A DNA stretch of 34,125 nt from Lachnospiraceae bacterium. GTDB lineage: Bacteria; Bacillota; Clostridia; Lachnospirales; Lachnospiraceae. Every line of letters starts with the position of its first letter. Position 1 is the stretch's first letter. Of the stretch, positions 1-8,456 are shown one piece after another. Made by a program: the position numbers and the translations under genes. Where the stretch lies: NCBI GenBank assembly GCA_016280355.1, contig JAEEGO010000083.1:1-34125 (forward strand). The letters run 5' to 3'. The notes under the pieces were generated by a model. It was not told where the DNA came from, searched no databases, and was given only the letters and a program-made list of their open reading frames with translations.

Positions 1-150
1 AGTTTTTATATACACAGGGCATTTTTAAGCCAAAGGGGAACCAGACCCAAGGGAGACCCCTGAAAAAGAGGGGACATAATTCAGAAAATAGATTTTTGAA
101 AGTCCCCCGAAAGGAGTCCGGAACCCCCGGCAAATTGAATTCGTTTTTGG
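1..150. repeat. Left copy of 150-nt imperfect terminal direct repeat
   Basis: Positions 1-150 align without gaps to 33976-34125, with about 27 mismatches. The first 97 nt are much better conserved (about 7 mismatches) than the rest. The copy contains a small hairpin (CCCCT at 57-61 with AGGGG at 69-73) and an alternative stem GGGGAC/GTCCCC (70-75 with 102-107) that the right copy lacks. It is the leader of the ParB-Dam gene. No gene is seen in it. Confidence 0.9.
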
Positions 151-178
151 TCGTAAACGGCCACGGAAGGAAAATCAC

Positions 179-1435
179 TTGAGAATCATCCAGAGGGACA
201 TTGCTGATCTAATACCATACCCCAAGAACCCCCGGAAAAATGATCGAGCCGTTGACAAGGTCGCGAGCTCGATCAGGGAGTTCGGCTTCAAGGTTCCGGT
301 CGTCATCGACAAGGACGGCGTGATAGTCGCAGGCCACACTCGGGTGAAGGCAGCGGAGCAGCTGGGGATCAAAGAGATCCCGTGCATCGTGGCGGATGAT
401 CTCACCGAGGAGCAGATCAAAGCCTTCCGACTCGCGGACAATAAGACGGCCGAGTTCGCCGAATGGGACTTCGAGATCCTGGCGGAGGAGCTGGCCGACA
501 TCAACGACATAGACATGAGCGAATTCGGATTCGACACGCAATTCATCCCGGAAGAGGAGGAGATCGTTGATGACGAATTCGAGGACATAGAAAAACTCGA
601 GGGACACTATGGCGTGCCATATCAGGGAAACAAGAGCCGGATCGCGGACATCATAATATCCATACTTCCGGCGGGGCAGCGCCTCGTAGATTTATTCGGG
701 GGGGGTGGTGCAATCACTCATTGTGCCATGCTTTCCGAGAAGTGGGAGAGCTTTTTATATAACGACCTGAACGAGATGATCACAGGGCTCTTCATGGATG
801 CCGTTCATGGCGTATATCATGACGAGCATCGCGTGATAACCAGAGAAGACTTCGATGAGCTGAAAGATACCGATGCCTATGTAAAATACATCTGGTCATT
901 CGGGAATAATGGCTCTGCTTATCTCTGGGGAAAAGACATCGAGGAGATAAAATGCACAGCGTGCCACGCGCTCATGGATGAAGAGCTGCACGACAGAAGG
1001 CTCGCATATATCCATTTTGTGAAAGCACTGGAGGCCGGAAGGCCGACGAGCATCAATCGCCTTCAGGCGATCGAGCATCTACAAGCGCTCACGCAGCTGG
1101 AAGCTCTACAGAGGCTGGAAGCTCTACAGAGGCTGGAAGCGACAAATTTTGACTATCACGAATACGAATACCGGCCCGGCGATGTCGTATATTGCGACGT
1201 TCCCTACGAGGTGATCGGAAAGAATCGATGTAATGATTATGGAGTCACGTTCGACTCGCTGGCATTTTACGAATGGGCCAAGGCTCAACCGTATCAGGTA
1301 TTCTTTTCGAGCTATGAAATATCAGACGAGAGCTTCTTCTCCAAGAAGGTGAAGTCGGTGCAGAGTCTGATCGGAGCAAACACCAACGGGAAAAAGGTGA
1401 ACGAATACCTTTACAGCAACAGAGAATTCGCATGA
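179..1435 (+). CDS. ParB-like domain fused to D12-class (Dam-like) adenine methyltransferase
   Basis: This 418-residue protein probably methylates adenine in phage DNA. Residues 1 to about 105 look like a ParB/sulfiredoxin-fold domain, with the motif AGHTRVKAAEQ and a following ADNKTAEFAEWD segment. From about residue 140 it resembles Dam-family methylases. It has GNKSRIADIII near the start, the SAM-binding DLFGGGGA motif, and a late CDVPYE motif in place of the usual DPPY. Between these lies an odd leucine-rich heptad-like stretch made by an 18-bp tandem repeat. The start is TTG with GGAAGG eight bases upstream. The gene overlaps the small terminase by four bases, so it is likely co-transcribed with packaging genes. 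ParB-methylase fusions next to terminases are common in Firmicutes phages; protection from host restriction is inference. Confidence 0.85.
   Translation: MRIIQRDIADLIPYPKNPRKNDRAVDKVASSIREFGFKVPVVIDKDGVIVAGHTRVKAAEQLGIKEIPCIVADDLTEEQIKAFRLADNKTAEFAEWDFEILAEELADINDIDMSEFGFDTQFIPEEEEIVDDEFEDIEKLEGHYGVPYQGNKSRIADIIISILPAGQRLVDLFGGGGAITHCAMLSEKWESFLYNDLNEMITGLFMDAVHGVYHDEHRVITREDFDELKDTDAYVKYIWSFGNNGSAYLWGKDIEEIKCTACHALMDEELHDRRLAYIHFVKALEAGRPTSINRLQAIEHLQALTQLEALQRLEALQRLEATNFDYHEYEYRPGDVVYCDVPYEVIGKNRCNDYGVTFDSLAFYEWAKAQPYQVFFSSYEISDESFFSKKVKSVQSLIGANTNGKKVNEYLYSNREFA
1097..1140 (+). repeat. 18-bp tandem repeat inside the methylase gene
   Basis: Two perfect copies of an 18-bp unit beginning CTGGAAGCTC (1097-1114, 1115-1132) are followed by a partial third. 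They encode the repeated LEALQR hexapeptide in a loop between the SAM-binding half and the DVPY half. In-frame 18-bp units can be gained or lost by slippage without breaking the gene. Confidence 0.9.
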
Positions 1436-1794
1436 AAAAAAAGACGTGGAAAGCCAGGATAAAAAAAGCCTGTACTGATGCAGGCACATATAGGCCATTC
1501 TTCGACACCGTGATCGACGAGCTCGCTTCGATCATGGAGCGGCGCGACATGGCCGTGGAGGCATTCGAGAAAGCCGGGGGACATGTGCTCGTAAAGCACA
1601 CCAACAAGAACGGCTCAACAAACATCGAGCAGAATCCGGCTCTCCGTCTCGTGAACGACCTGAACAGAGACTCGCTCGCATACTGGAGAGACCTCGGACT
1701 GACACCGGCAGGGCTGAAGCGACTCAATGAGAATCTGCTCAGGCCCGAGGAGAAAAAGACCTTTGCGGACGCTCTCGCTGATCTGGGGATCTGA
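1432..1794 (+). CDS. terS: Terminase small subunit, P27-like
   Basis: This 120-residue protein sits directly before the large terminase, with a four-base ATGA overlap to the methylase gene. The C-terminal half, around NPALRLVNDLNRDSLAYWRDLGLTP, is the signature layout of P27-family small terminases, which recognise the packaging site and hand DNA to the large subunit. The lysine-rich N-terminus (MKKKTWKARIKKA) could contact DNA. Length and position fit the family well. P27 small subunits are typical of cos-type phages that also carry an HNH endonuclease, as this one does at 33410. Confidence 0.85.
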   Translation: MKKKTWKARIKKACTDAGTYRPFFDTVIDELASIMERRDMAVEAFEKAGGHVLVKHTNKNGSTNIEQNPALRLVNDLNRDSLAYWRDLGLTPAGLKRLNENLLRPEEKKTFADALADLGI

Positions 1795-1796
1795 CC

Positions 1797-3530
1797 ATGC
1801 AGGCCAAGCACTACGCGGACAGAGTCAAAAAATACGCCCAGAAGGTAGTCGATGGCAAGATCATCATTGGAAACGATGCAGTCAACGCCTGCAAGCGGTT
1901 CCTTAAAGACTTAAAGCGAAAGGATCTCGAGTATAGGACAAAGCAACCGGACGCAGCCATCTCCCTCATGGAGGGGCTTTTCGTACACAGGAAGGGCGAA
2001 GCCCTCGACGGCTCTCCGCTCCTGGGGCATCCGTTCAAGCTCGACGACTGGGAGATCTTCATCGTCTACAATCTGCTCGGCTTCTGGTACAAGGGAACCG
2101 AGGAAAGGCGCTACAAAGAGGCGCTGATCATGACCGGCCGAAAGAACGGCAAGACGAGCTTCATCGGCTCGCTCTCATTCGCGGTCGCGATCATACAAAG
2201 ACACTCAGGCTCGACGATCTACGTCGTGGCAGCGGCATTGAAGCAGGCCCTCGAGAGCTTTCAGTTCATCATATTCTCGCTGAAATACAAGGGCATCATC
2301 GACGACTTCGAGGTGAAGGACAATTCCTTCGAGCACTCGATCAAGTACGAGTTCATGAAAGGCGGACGACCTGACGGCACCATCGAGATCCAGATCATGG
2401 CATCGAATCCGGACGCTCAGGATTCCTTCAACTGCAACTTCGCCATCGCTGACGAGGTCGCAGCATATAAAAAGGCGTCGCAGTACAACCGATTCAAGGA
2501 AGCGCAGGCGGCCTATACGAACCGGCTCATGATCGGCATCACTACGGCCGGAGACAACATGAATTCGTTCGGATACGAGCGGATGGAGTACGCGTGCAAG
2601 GTAGCGAGAGGCACCGTCAAGGATGACAGCTTCTTCTCCTTCGTCTGCAGGGCGGATCAGAATCAAAAAGGCTATGTGGATTTCACGAGCGAGATCCAGC
2701 ACCGGAAGGCGAACCCCTCCTTCGGAGTAACGATCCGCCCCAAAGACATCATGAACGACGCGCTGCAGGCACAGAATTCTCCGAGACTGAGGAAGGACTT
2801 CCTCTCCCGGAGATTAAACATATACACGGCAGCATACAAGGCATGGTTCGACGTGGACGAGTGCCGGGCAAGTGACATTCAATACCACTGGACACTCGAG
2901 GAGCTGGCGAAGTCCGGCGTGAGCTGGTATGGCGGAGCTGATCTGTCGAGAATGTACGACCTGACAGCTGCTGCTCTATACGGGCAGTATCAGGGCGTTG
3001 ACGTAGTGATCACGCACGCGTTCTTCCCTGTCACGCAGGCGGCCACCAAGGCCGAGGAGGACAACATCCCTCTGTACGGATGGCAGGATGATGGCTGGCT
3101 GACCATGTGTGGACAGGCCACAATCAACATCTCCGACATCGTCAACTGGTTCGTCGAGATGCGGAACATGGGATTCAATATCCGCTGCGTCGGACATGAC
3201 AGAAAATTCGCCGGTGAGGAATACTTCCCGGAGATGCAGAAGGCCGGATTCTATATCGAGGATCAGCCACAATACTATTACCTGAAGAGTCAGGGCTTCC
3301 GACACATCGAGAAAGCCATCAAGGACGGCAAATTCTATTATTTGCATTCAGAGGCGTATGAATACTGCATCTCGAACGTATCTGCGATAGAAAAGACCGA
3401 CGACGCGGTCAAATACGACAAGATTCAACCGGAACAGCGCATTGACCTATTTGATGCGAGCGTCTTCGCTTGCGTCAAATACCTAAATCAGGCCGAAAAG
3501 GAAAAACAGGCGGCCGACTGGTGGAAATAA
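1797..3530 (+). CDS. terL: Terminase large subunit
   Basis: This 577-residue protein is the ATP-driven DNA packaging motor and nuclease. A Walker A motif GRKNGKTS lies near residues 114-121, and a Walker B-like hydrophobic run ending in ADEV lies near residue 218. The C-terminal half contains the acidic residues expected of an RNase H-fold nuclease (YGGADLSRMYD near residue 383; DLFDASVFA near the end). Length is typical of HK97/P27-type large terminases. It starts two bases after terS and ends immediately before the portal ATG. No frameshift or missing motif was noticed. Confidence 0.93.
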   Translation: MQAKHYADRVKKYAQKVVDGKIIIGNDAVNACKRFLKDLKRKDLEYRTKQPDAAISLMEGLFVHRKGEALDGSPLLGHPFKLDDWEIFIVYNLLGFWYKGTEERRYKEALIMTGRKNGKTSFIGSLSFAVAIIQRHSGSTIYVVAAALKQALESFQFIIFSLKYKGIIDDFEVKDNSFEHSIKYEFMKGGRPDGTIEIQIMASNPDAQDSFNCNFAIADEVAAYKKASQYNRFKEAQAAYTNRLMIGITTAGDNMNSFGYERMEYACKVARGTVKDDSFFSFVCRADQNQKGYVDFTSEIQHRKANPSFGVTIRPKDIMNDALQAQNSPRLRKDFLSRRLNIYTAAYKAWFDVDECRASDIQYHWTLEELAKSGVSWYGGADLSRMYDLTAAALYGQYQGVDVVITHAFFPVTQAATKAEEDNIPLYGWQDDGWLTMCGQATINISDIVNWFVEMRNMGFNIRCVGHDRKFAGEEYFPEMQKAGFYIEDQPQYYYLKSQGFRHIEKAIKDGKFYYLHSEAYEYCISNVSAIEKTDDAVKYDKIQPEQRIDLFDASVFACVKYLNQAEKEKQAADWWK

Positions 3531-4724
3531 ATGAGCAAAAGACGACAGAAAAGAGAAAATGGAACCCCGAAAAGGCCCGACAACGCCGTCGCGTTCCTCG
3601 TGACGGATGCCGGAGAGGATATATGTGTCTCAGGATACACATCCCTCGACCACAATCCGGAGATCATGACTGCCTGCAGGACGATCGCGGAGCTGATAGG
3701 CTCCATCACGATCCATCTCATGGCAAACACTGAAAACGGAGACGTTCGCGTAGTGAATGAGCTCTCCAGAGCAATCGACATCGATCCTATATCGACCATG
3801 ACGCGCTCTCACTGGATGGAAAGCATCGTGATGAACATGCTCCTTTACGGGAACGGCAACTCTATTGTGTGGCCGCATACATGGGATGGACTCCTGAGAT
3901 CTCTGGAGCCGATAGCTGCGGAAAGAGTGCTCCTTCAGCCTGACACGGACAATCCATATCGATATTACAAGATCCTGATCGACGGAGTGGCACATTCTCC
4001 CGAGAATATGCTGCATTTTACATACAATCCGGATGACGTCTATCTCTGGAAGGGCAGAGGTCTCCGCGTATCACTCAAAGACGTGGCCATGAATCTCAAA
4101 CAGGCAGCGGCCACAGAGAAGGGATTCATGGAGTCGAAGTGGAAGCCGTCTCTGATCGTCAAGGTTGATGCCATGACGAACGAATTCTCCGGGCCGGAGG
4201 GCAGACGTAAGCTCCGCGAAGACTATCTGGAGACCGGAGAAGTCGGAGCGCCCTGGATAATCCCGGCGCAGCAGTTCGACGTCAAGGAAGTGAGGCCCCT
4301 CTCACTGTCAGATCTCGCAATCTCCGACATGGTACAGCTCGACAAGAGAGCCGTCGCGTCAATCGTCGGCGTGCCTCCGTTCGTGCTCGGAGTCGGAGAC
4401 TACAGCCAGAAAGCGTGGAACAACTTCATTCAGAACAAGATCCGGCCGATCTGCATCGCTATCGCGCAGGAGATGACAAAGAAGCTCATTCTGAGCCCGA
4501 AAATGTATCTGCGATTCAACACATTATCGCTCATGGACTGGGATCTCCAGACAATCTCCACGGTATTCGGAGCACTGTCTGATCGCGGAATGGTCAGCGG
4601 TAACGAGGTGAGGGACAGACTCGGTATGAGTCCCGTGGACGGGCTCGACGAGTACCGGATACTCGAGAATTATATAGGCATAGACTACACGAACCAGCAA
4701 AAGAAACTCATTCAGGAGGACTGA
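3531..4724 (+). CDS. Portal protein, HK97-like
   Basis: At 397 residues this is the normal size for an HK97-family portal, the dodecameric ring at the capsid vertex through which DNA enters. Supporting features are HNPEIMTACRTIAELIGS near the start, MNMLLYGNGNS in the body and GVPPFVLGVGDYS in the C-terminal half, all characteristic of this portal family. It lies between large terminase and prohead protease, the standard position. Its start codon abuts the terminase stop, suggesting translational coupling. Confidence 0.92.
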   Translation: MSKRRQKRENGTPKRPDNAVAFLVTDAGEDICVSGYTSLDHNPEIMTACRTIAELIGSITIHLMANTENGDVRVVNELSRAIDIDPISTMTRSHWMESIVMNMLLYGNGNSIVWPHTWDGLLRSLEPIAAERVLLQPDTDNPYRYYKILIDGVAHSPENMLHFTYNPDDVYLWKGRGLRVSLKDVAMNLKQAAATEKGFMESKWKPSLIVKVDAMTNEFSGPEGRRKLREDYLETGEVGAPWIIPAQQFDVKEVRPLSLSDLAISDMVQLDKRAVASIVGVPPFVLGVGDYSQKAWNNFIQNKIRPICIAIAQEMTKKLILSPKMYLRFNTLSLMDWDLQTISTVFGALSDRGMVSGNEVRDRLGMSPVDGLDEYRILENYIGIDYTNQQKKLIQED

Positions 4725-4725
4725 C

Positions 4726-5328
4726 ATGGACAGAGACATCAGACAGACGCGGAGCATCGCGTCATATTTCACAACGCGGGAAGACGGCGAAGATCTCCAC
4801 ATTGAAGGATACTTCGCCGTATTTAATAGCAACTACGACATAGGCCCCGGCATGAGCGAGTCCATCGCTCCGGGAGCGTTCAGAAACACGCTCGCGGAGG
4901 ACATCAGGGCTCTGGTCAACCATGACACGACACTCGTGCTCGGACGGACATCTGCACACACACTCGAGCTTCGCGAAGATGAGCGCGGTCTCTGGGGACG
5001 GATCAGTGTCAATCCGAAAGACACTGACGCCATGAACCTGTACGAACGCGTGAAGCGTGGCGACGTGTCGCAGTGCTCGTTCGGATTCGAGATCATCCGC
5101 GAAGATACCGAGATCGGAGAGGATGGAAGCGTTCATTGGACAATCAGAGAAGTCCGGCTCTACGAGGTCAGCTGCTGCACATTCCCGGCTTACGAAAACA
5201 CAAATATCTCCGCGAGAGAAGAACAGCGCAAGGAGATCCTGAAGCGCGAAACCGAAGCGTGGAGAGCAAAGATGAAAGAGAGGTTAAAAAATGGCACTGA
5301 GAGCAATCATGCTGAAGAAGAAGATTGA
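4726..5328 (+). CDS. Prohead protease, HK97 family
   Basis: This 200-residue serine protease of the capsid maturation step would cleave scaffold and capsid delta domains. Motifs expected for the family are present: IEGYFAVFN near the N-terminus, LVNHD with the presumed catalytic His, GDVSQCSFGF with the presumed catalytic Ser, and EVSCCTFPAY. A good AGGAGG site precedes the ATG. Its charged C-terminal tail overlaps the first 38 bases of the capsid gene in another frame, a common arrangement that keeps protease and capsid translation linked. Confidence 0.92.
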   Translation: MDRDIRQTRSIASYFTTREDGEDLHIEGYFAVFNSNYDIGPGMSESIAPGAFRNTLAEDIRALVNHDTTLVLGRTSAHTLELREDERGLWGRISVNPKDTDAMNLYERVKRGDVSQCSFGFEIIREDTEIGEDGSVHWTIREVRLYEVSCCTFPAYENTNISAREEQRKEILKRETEAWRAKMKERLKNGTESNHAEEED

Positions 5329-6697
5329 TGACAAGAAGAAGGAGCTCGAGGCGCTTCGCGCCAAGGACGCAGACTTCGAGAAGCGCGAGGCTGATCTGGA
5401 GTCATCAATAAACGAGGCCGAGACTGACGAGGAAAAGGCTGCAGTCGAGGACGAGGTCGGCAAGTTCGACGAGGAAAAGAGGGCCCACGATGAGGCGAAG
5501 ACCAATCTCGAGGGCGAGGTAGGCGATCTCGAGGCCGAGCTGAAGGGCATCGAGGAAGCTGATGAGGCAAGAGCAAAAGTAGTTCCGGCAACGGAAGAAA
5601 GGACAAAAGAGATGAACGTAGAGCACACTGTAGAAGGAAACAAGACCGAGAGGAAGCATGGATTCGACATGATCATGCAGCGCGAGGACGTGAAGGCATG
5701 GCTCGGAGAGATCCGCGCACACATTAAGGAGAAGAGGGAGATGACGAACGTCGGCCTGACCATCCCCGAGGTATTCCTGGGAATGCTGAGACAGAACATC
5801 GAGAGATACTCGAAGCTCTACAGACACGTCAACGTCAGGCCCGTGAACGGTACAGCTCGCGAGGTCATCATGGGATCAGTTCCCGAGGGCGTGTGGACAG
5901 AGTGCTGCGCGAATCTGAACGAGCTGTCTCTCGTATTCAACGACGTAGAGGCTGACTGCTACAAGGTCGGCGGATACTTCAAGGTCTGCAATGCAGCTCT
6001 GGAAGACAACGACGTGCAGCTCGCATCCAACATCCTCGAGTGCATCGGTGAGGCCATAGGTCTCGCGCTCGACAAGGCTATCCTGTACGGAAAGAACGGC
6101 GTCAACACTCAGAAGATGCCCCAGGGTATCATGAGCCGTCTCGTGCAGACATCCAAGCCTGACAGCTATCCTGCTACAGCCAGGGAATGGGTGGATCTCC
6201 ACACATCAAACATCAGGACGATCGGATCATCTGTCCTTCCCGTAGGTGGCATCGACCTCTACAAGGACATCGTGAAGGAGTCCTCTGCTATAAAGGGCAA
6301 GTATGCCCGCGGACGCAAGACCTGGGTCATGAACGAGAAGACCTACACTGACCTCGTGGCTGAGGGCATGAGCATCAACGCTGCAGGCGTGATCGTGAGC
6401 GCTACAAACGGCACAATGCCCGTGCTCGGCGGAGATCTCGAAGTCCTCGACTTCATTCCTGACGGAGTCATCATCGGCGGATACTTCGAGCTCTATCTCC
6501 TCGCAGAGAGAGCAGGAACGAGGTTCGCTCAGTCTGAGCACGCGTACTTCGTGCAGGATCAGACAGTGTTCAAGGGCACCGCAAGATATGACGGACAGCC
6601 TGTTATCGCCGAGGCATTCATGGCAATCGGTATCAATGGCGCTACGCCGACAGCGACCATGACCTTCGCATCTGACACAGCGAACCAGGGGGCATGA
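5291..6697 (+). CDS. Major capsid protein, HK97 fold, with coiled-coil delta domain
   Basis: The product is 468 residues. The first 105 or so form a highly charged coiled coil (KKKIDDKKKELEALRAK onward). This resembles the HK97 delta domain, which acts as an internal scaffold and is removed by the protease. After a linker near VEGNKTERKHG the mature capsid domain begins, with family-like segments such as NVRPVNGTA, YFKVCNAALED, DKAILYGKNG and VLGGDLEVLDF. The start has AGAGG eight bases upstream. No separate scaffold gene is present, consistent with the fused scaffold. Confidence 0.92.
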   Translation: MALRAIMLKKKIDDKKKELEALRAKDADFEKREADLESSINEAETDEEKAAVEDEVGKFDEEKRAHDEAKTNLEGEVGDLEAELKGIEEADEARAKVVPATEERTKEMNVEHTVEGNKTERKHGFDMIMQREDVKAWLGEIRAHIKEKREMTNVGLTIPEVFLGMLRQNIERYSKLYRHVNVRPVNGTAREVIMGSVPEGVWTECCANLNELSLVFNDVEADCYKVGGYFKVCNAALEDNDVQLASNILECIGEAIGLALDKAILYGKNGVNTQKMPQGIMSRLVQTSKPDSYPATAREWVDLHTSNIRTIGSSVLPVGGIDLYKDIVKESSAIKGKYARGRKTWVMNEKTYTDLVAEGMSINAAGVIVSATNGTMPVLGGDLEVLDFIPDGVIIGGYFELYLLAERAGTRFAQSEHAYFVQDQTVFKGTARYDGQPVIAEAFMAIGINGATPTATMTFASDTANQGA

Positions 6698-7023
6698 TGT
6701 ATCGCGTCATATCCTACTTCATAGACCTTCAGGACGGAGAGCATCCCTACAATGTAGGCGATGCTTTCCCCCGTGAGGGGCATTCGGTCAGTGAAGAGAG
6801 AATCGCGGAGCTTTCAAGCTCGAGGAACAAGAGGAAGAAGCCCCTCATCGAAAAGGTGGAAGTTGCGCCGGTGCAACCGGAGAAAGCTGAAAAAGCCCCG
6901 GAGGCGGAGCCCGTAAAGGAGGAGCCGAAGAAGGCGAAGGTGGCAGCGGTACAAAAGGAGGCCAAAAGTGACAGATCAAGAGCTTCTGGCAATGCTCAAA
7001 GCAAATCTCGAAAAAAGAAATAG
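6694..7023 (+). CDS. Small protein after capsid, low-complexity tail
   Basis: The protein has 109 residues and starts in an ATGA overlap with the capsid stop. The first 50 residues (YRVISYFIDLQDGEHPYNVGD) look folded; the remainder is rich in Pro, Glu, Lys and Ala. Proteins of this shape are regularly found directly after the capsid gene in clostridial siphoviruses, but I do not know a proven function. Possible roles are head decoration or an assembly factor. The 3' end overlaps the next gene by 56 bases. Confidence 0.7.
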   Translation: MMYRVISYFIDLQDGEHPYNVGDAFPREGHSVSEERIAELSSSRNKRKKPLIEKVEVAPVQPEKAEKAPEAEPVKEEPKKAKVAAVQKEAKSDRSRASGNAQSKSRKKK

Positions 7024-7279
7024 TGTCAACGACCCATATCTGACACAGCTGATCACTGCAGCCAAGGCAGCCATCAAGCGCGAGGGAATAACCCTGTCAG
7101 AGAGCGACTACAGCGTGGACGAAGCGAACGTGATCGTGATGTATGCGGCCTATCTGTACGAGATGCGCCGGCCCGTCGAAGGACGGACGGACACTCTCAA
7201 TCCGCAGGGAATGCCGTATATGCTCAGATACGCGCTGAATAACATGCTCTTCGCTCAGAAGATGGGAGGCGCGTCATGA
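6968..7279 (+). CDS. Head-tail connector, gp6-like
   Basis: The 103-residue protein is predicted mainly helical and sits at the connector position after the capsid genes. The start is GTG with AAAGGAGG just upstream, placed inside the end of the preceding gene. The features LLAMLKANLEKRNSVNDPYLTQLI and AAYLYEMRR match the general pattern of phage connectors such as HK97 gp6 and SPP1 gp15. These form a ring below the portal. The family call rests on size, helicity and order. Confidence 0.75.
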   Translation: MTDQELLAMLKANLEKRNSVNDPYLTQLITAAKAAIKREGITLSESDYSVDEANVIVMYAAYLYEMRRPVEGRTDTLNPQGMPYMLRYALNNMLFAQKMGGAS

Positions 7280-7653
7280 TGGACGCAGGAATCGTCACGG
7301 TATGCACACTCGAAGACACAGCTGAGCCCGGCAATATGCCGAAGCCGAAGCTGGTGCCTCTGGTATATGAGGACGAGGAGCTGTCGTGGGGATTCGAAGA
7401 GCGCACTGTAGGGCTTAATCGGCAATATCAGGCCAAGGGAGTCTCGGAGCGCGTGGATATGCTCATCCGTATATGGAGAGCGCCTGTCCGCATAGGGATG
7501 TATGCGGTTCTGACGGACTACGAAGGGCAGGAAAACCCCGAGGGCGACCAGTACAGAATCGACAATGTCCAGCAGATCCTCGACGCCAACGGCCTGAAGG
7601 TGACAGACCTCACTCTGTACAGACTGGAGGAGCTCTATGAAGTCGATAAGTGA
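7276..7653 (+). CDS. Head closure / head-tail joining protein
   Basis: The 125-residue, mostly beta protein starts in an ATGA overlap with the connector gene. The pattern VDMLIRIWRAPVRIGMYAVLTDYEG followed by YRIDNVQQILD is the type of beta-barrel seen in head-tail joining proteins of the SPP1 gp16/HK97 gp7 type. These plug the portal channel after packaging. Function is inferred from order and fold-like sequence, not from catalytic residues. Confidence 0.65.
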   Translation: MMDAGIVTVCTLEDTAEPGNMPKPKLVPLVYEDEELSWGFEERTVGLNRQYQAKGVSERVDMLIRIWRAPVRIGMYAVLTDYEGQENPEGDQYRIDNVQQILDANGLKVTDLTLYRLEELYEVDK

Positions 7654-7972
7654 ACAGCTGAAGAAGATCCGGGACACACTCGGCACGGTATCCGCACCGG
7701 TATATCACTATAAGCGCCCGAACAATCAGAAGCCAAGCTGGATAGTCTGGCAGGAAGACGGCTCCTCGACAGACATGTTGTGGGCGAACAACAGAATGGC
7801 GGAGCAGCAGCTTCATGGCACCATCGACCTGTACACCCTGAACGAGTTCGACCCGGTCATGGACGAAGTACAGACGGCGCTCAATAGCATCATGAAGGGA
7901 TGGTCGCTCCAGTCCGTGGAATACGAGGACGAGACGAACCTCATACACTACGAATGGGAGTGGAGCCTATGA
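7637..7972 (+). CDS. Head-tail / tail terminator-like protein
   Basis: This 111-residue protein starts within the preceding gene (17-base overlap). Its pattern, an N-terminal helix (ISEQLKKIRDTLG), then a beta strand with WIVWQEDG and later LHGTIDLYTLNEFDPVMDEVQTAL, resembles minor tail or terminator proteins. These cap the tail tube and join it to the head. Order in the operon (after closure, before the gp10-like protein) supports a tail-terminator role, though the two neighbouring small genes could be assigned the other way round. Confidence 0.6.
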   Translation: MKSISEQLKKIRDTLGTVSAPVYHYKRPNNQKPSWIVWQEDGSSTDMLWANNRMAEQQLHGTIDLYTLNEFDPVMDEVQTALNSIMKGWSLQSVEYEDETNLIHYEWEWSL

Positions 7973-8442
7973 AGATACAAGTCGGAAAGGGCATGGACGA
8001 ATATCTGGCGAAGCTGGGGAATCTTGAGATCAACGCTCCGGAGATGTGCGAGAAAGCTGTCTTCGATGGCGCCAAGATCGTGGCCGATCAGATAAAAGCC
8101 AACATCAAGGAGATCCCGGTGCAGGACAAGTTCGAAAAGTATGCCACAGGCATCAAAACCATCCAGAAGGAGGGCCTGATCCGGAGCTTCGGAATCGCAA
8201 AGTGCCGCAACGATAACGGATACATCAACGTCAAAGCCGGATTCGATGGCTACAATGCACTCAAGACGAAGAAATATCCGAGCGGACAGCCGAACGCTAT
8301 GATCGCCCGAACCGTCGAGGCTGGAAACAGCCATACAAAAAAGCACCCTTTTGTGGCGCCTGCAGTACGTGCCACCAAGGAAAAAGCGGAGATGGCCATG
8401 CAGATGACCATTGACCAAGAAATCAACAAGATCATGAACTAA
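7969..8442 (+). CDS. HK97 gp10-like tail completion protein
   Basis: I chose the ATG at 7969, in an ATGA overlap with the preceding stop, rather than the longer ORF from 7900, whose first 23 residues are shadow sequence. The product is about 157 residues. It has MDEYLAKLGNLEINAPEM at the start and a C-terminal HPFVAPAVRATKEKAEM stretch; this HPF(V/L)xPA pattern is characteristic of HK97-gp10/minor tail completion proteins. It ends just before a strong ribosome site for the major tail protein. Confidence 0.8.
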   Translation: MKIQVGKGMDEYLAKLGNLEINAPEMCEKAVFDGAKIVADQIKANIKEIPVQDKFEKYATGIKTIQKEGLIRSFGIAKCRNDNGYINVKAGFDGYNALKTKKYPSGQPNAMIARTVEAGNSHTKKHPFVAPAVRATKEKAEMAMQMTIDQEINKIMN

Positions 8443-8456
8443 GGAGGATCGAAAAA

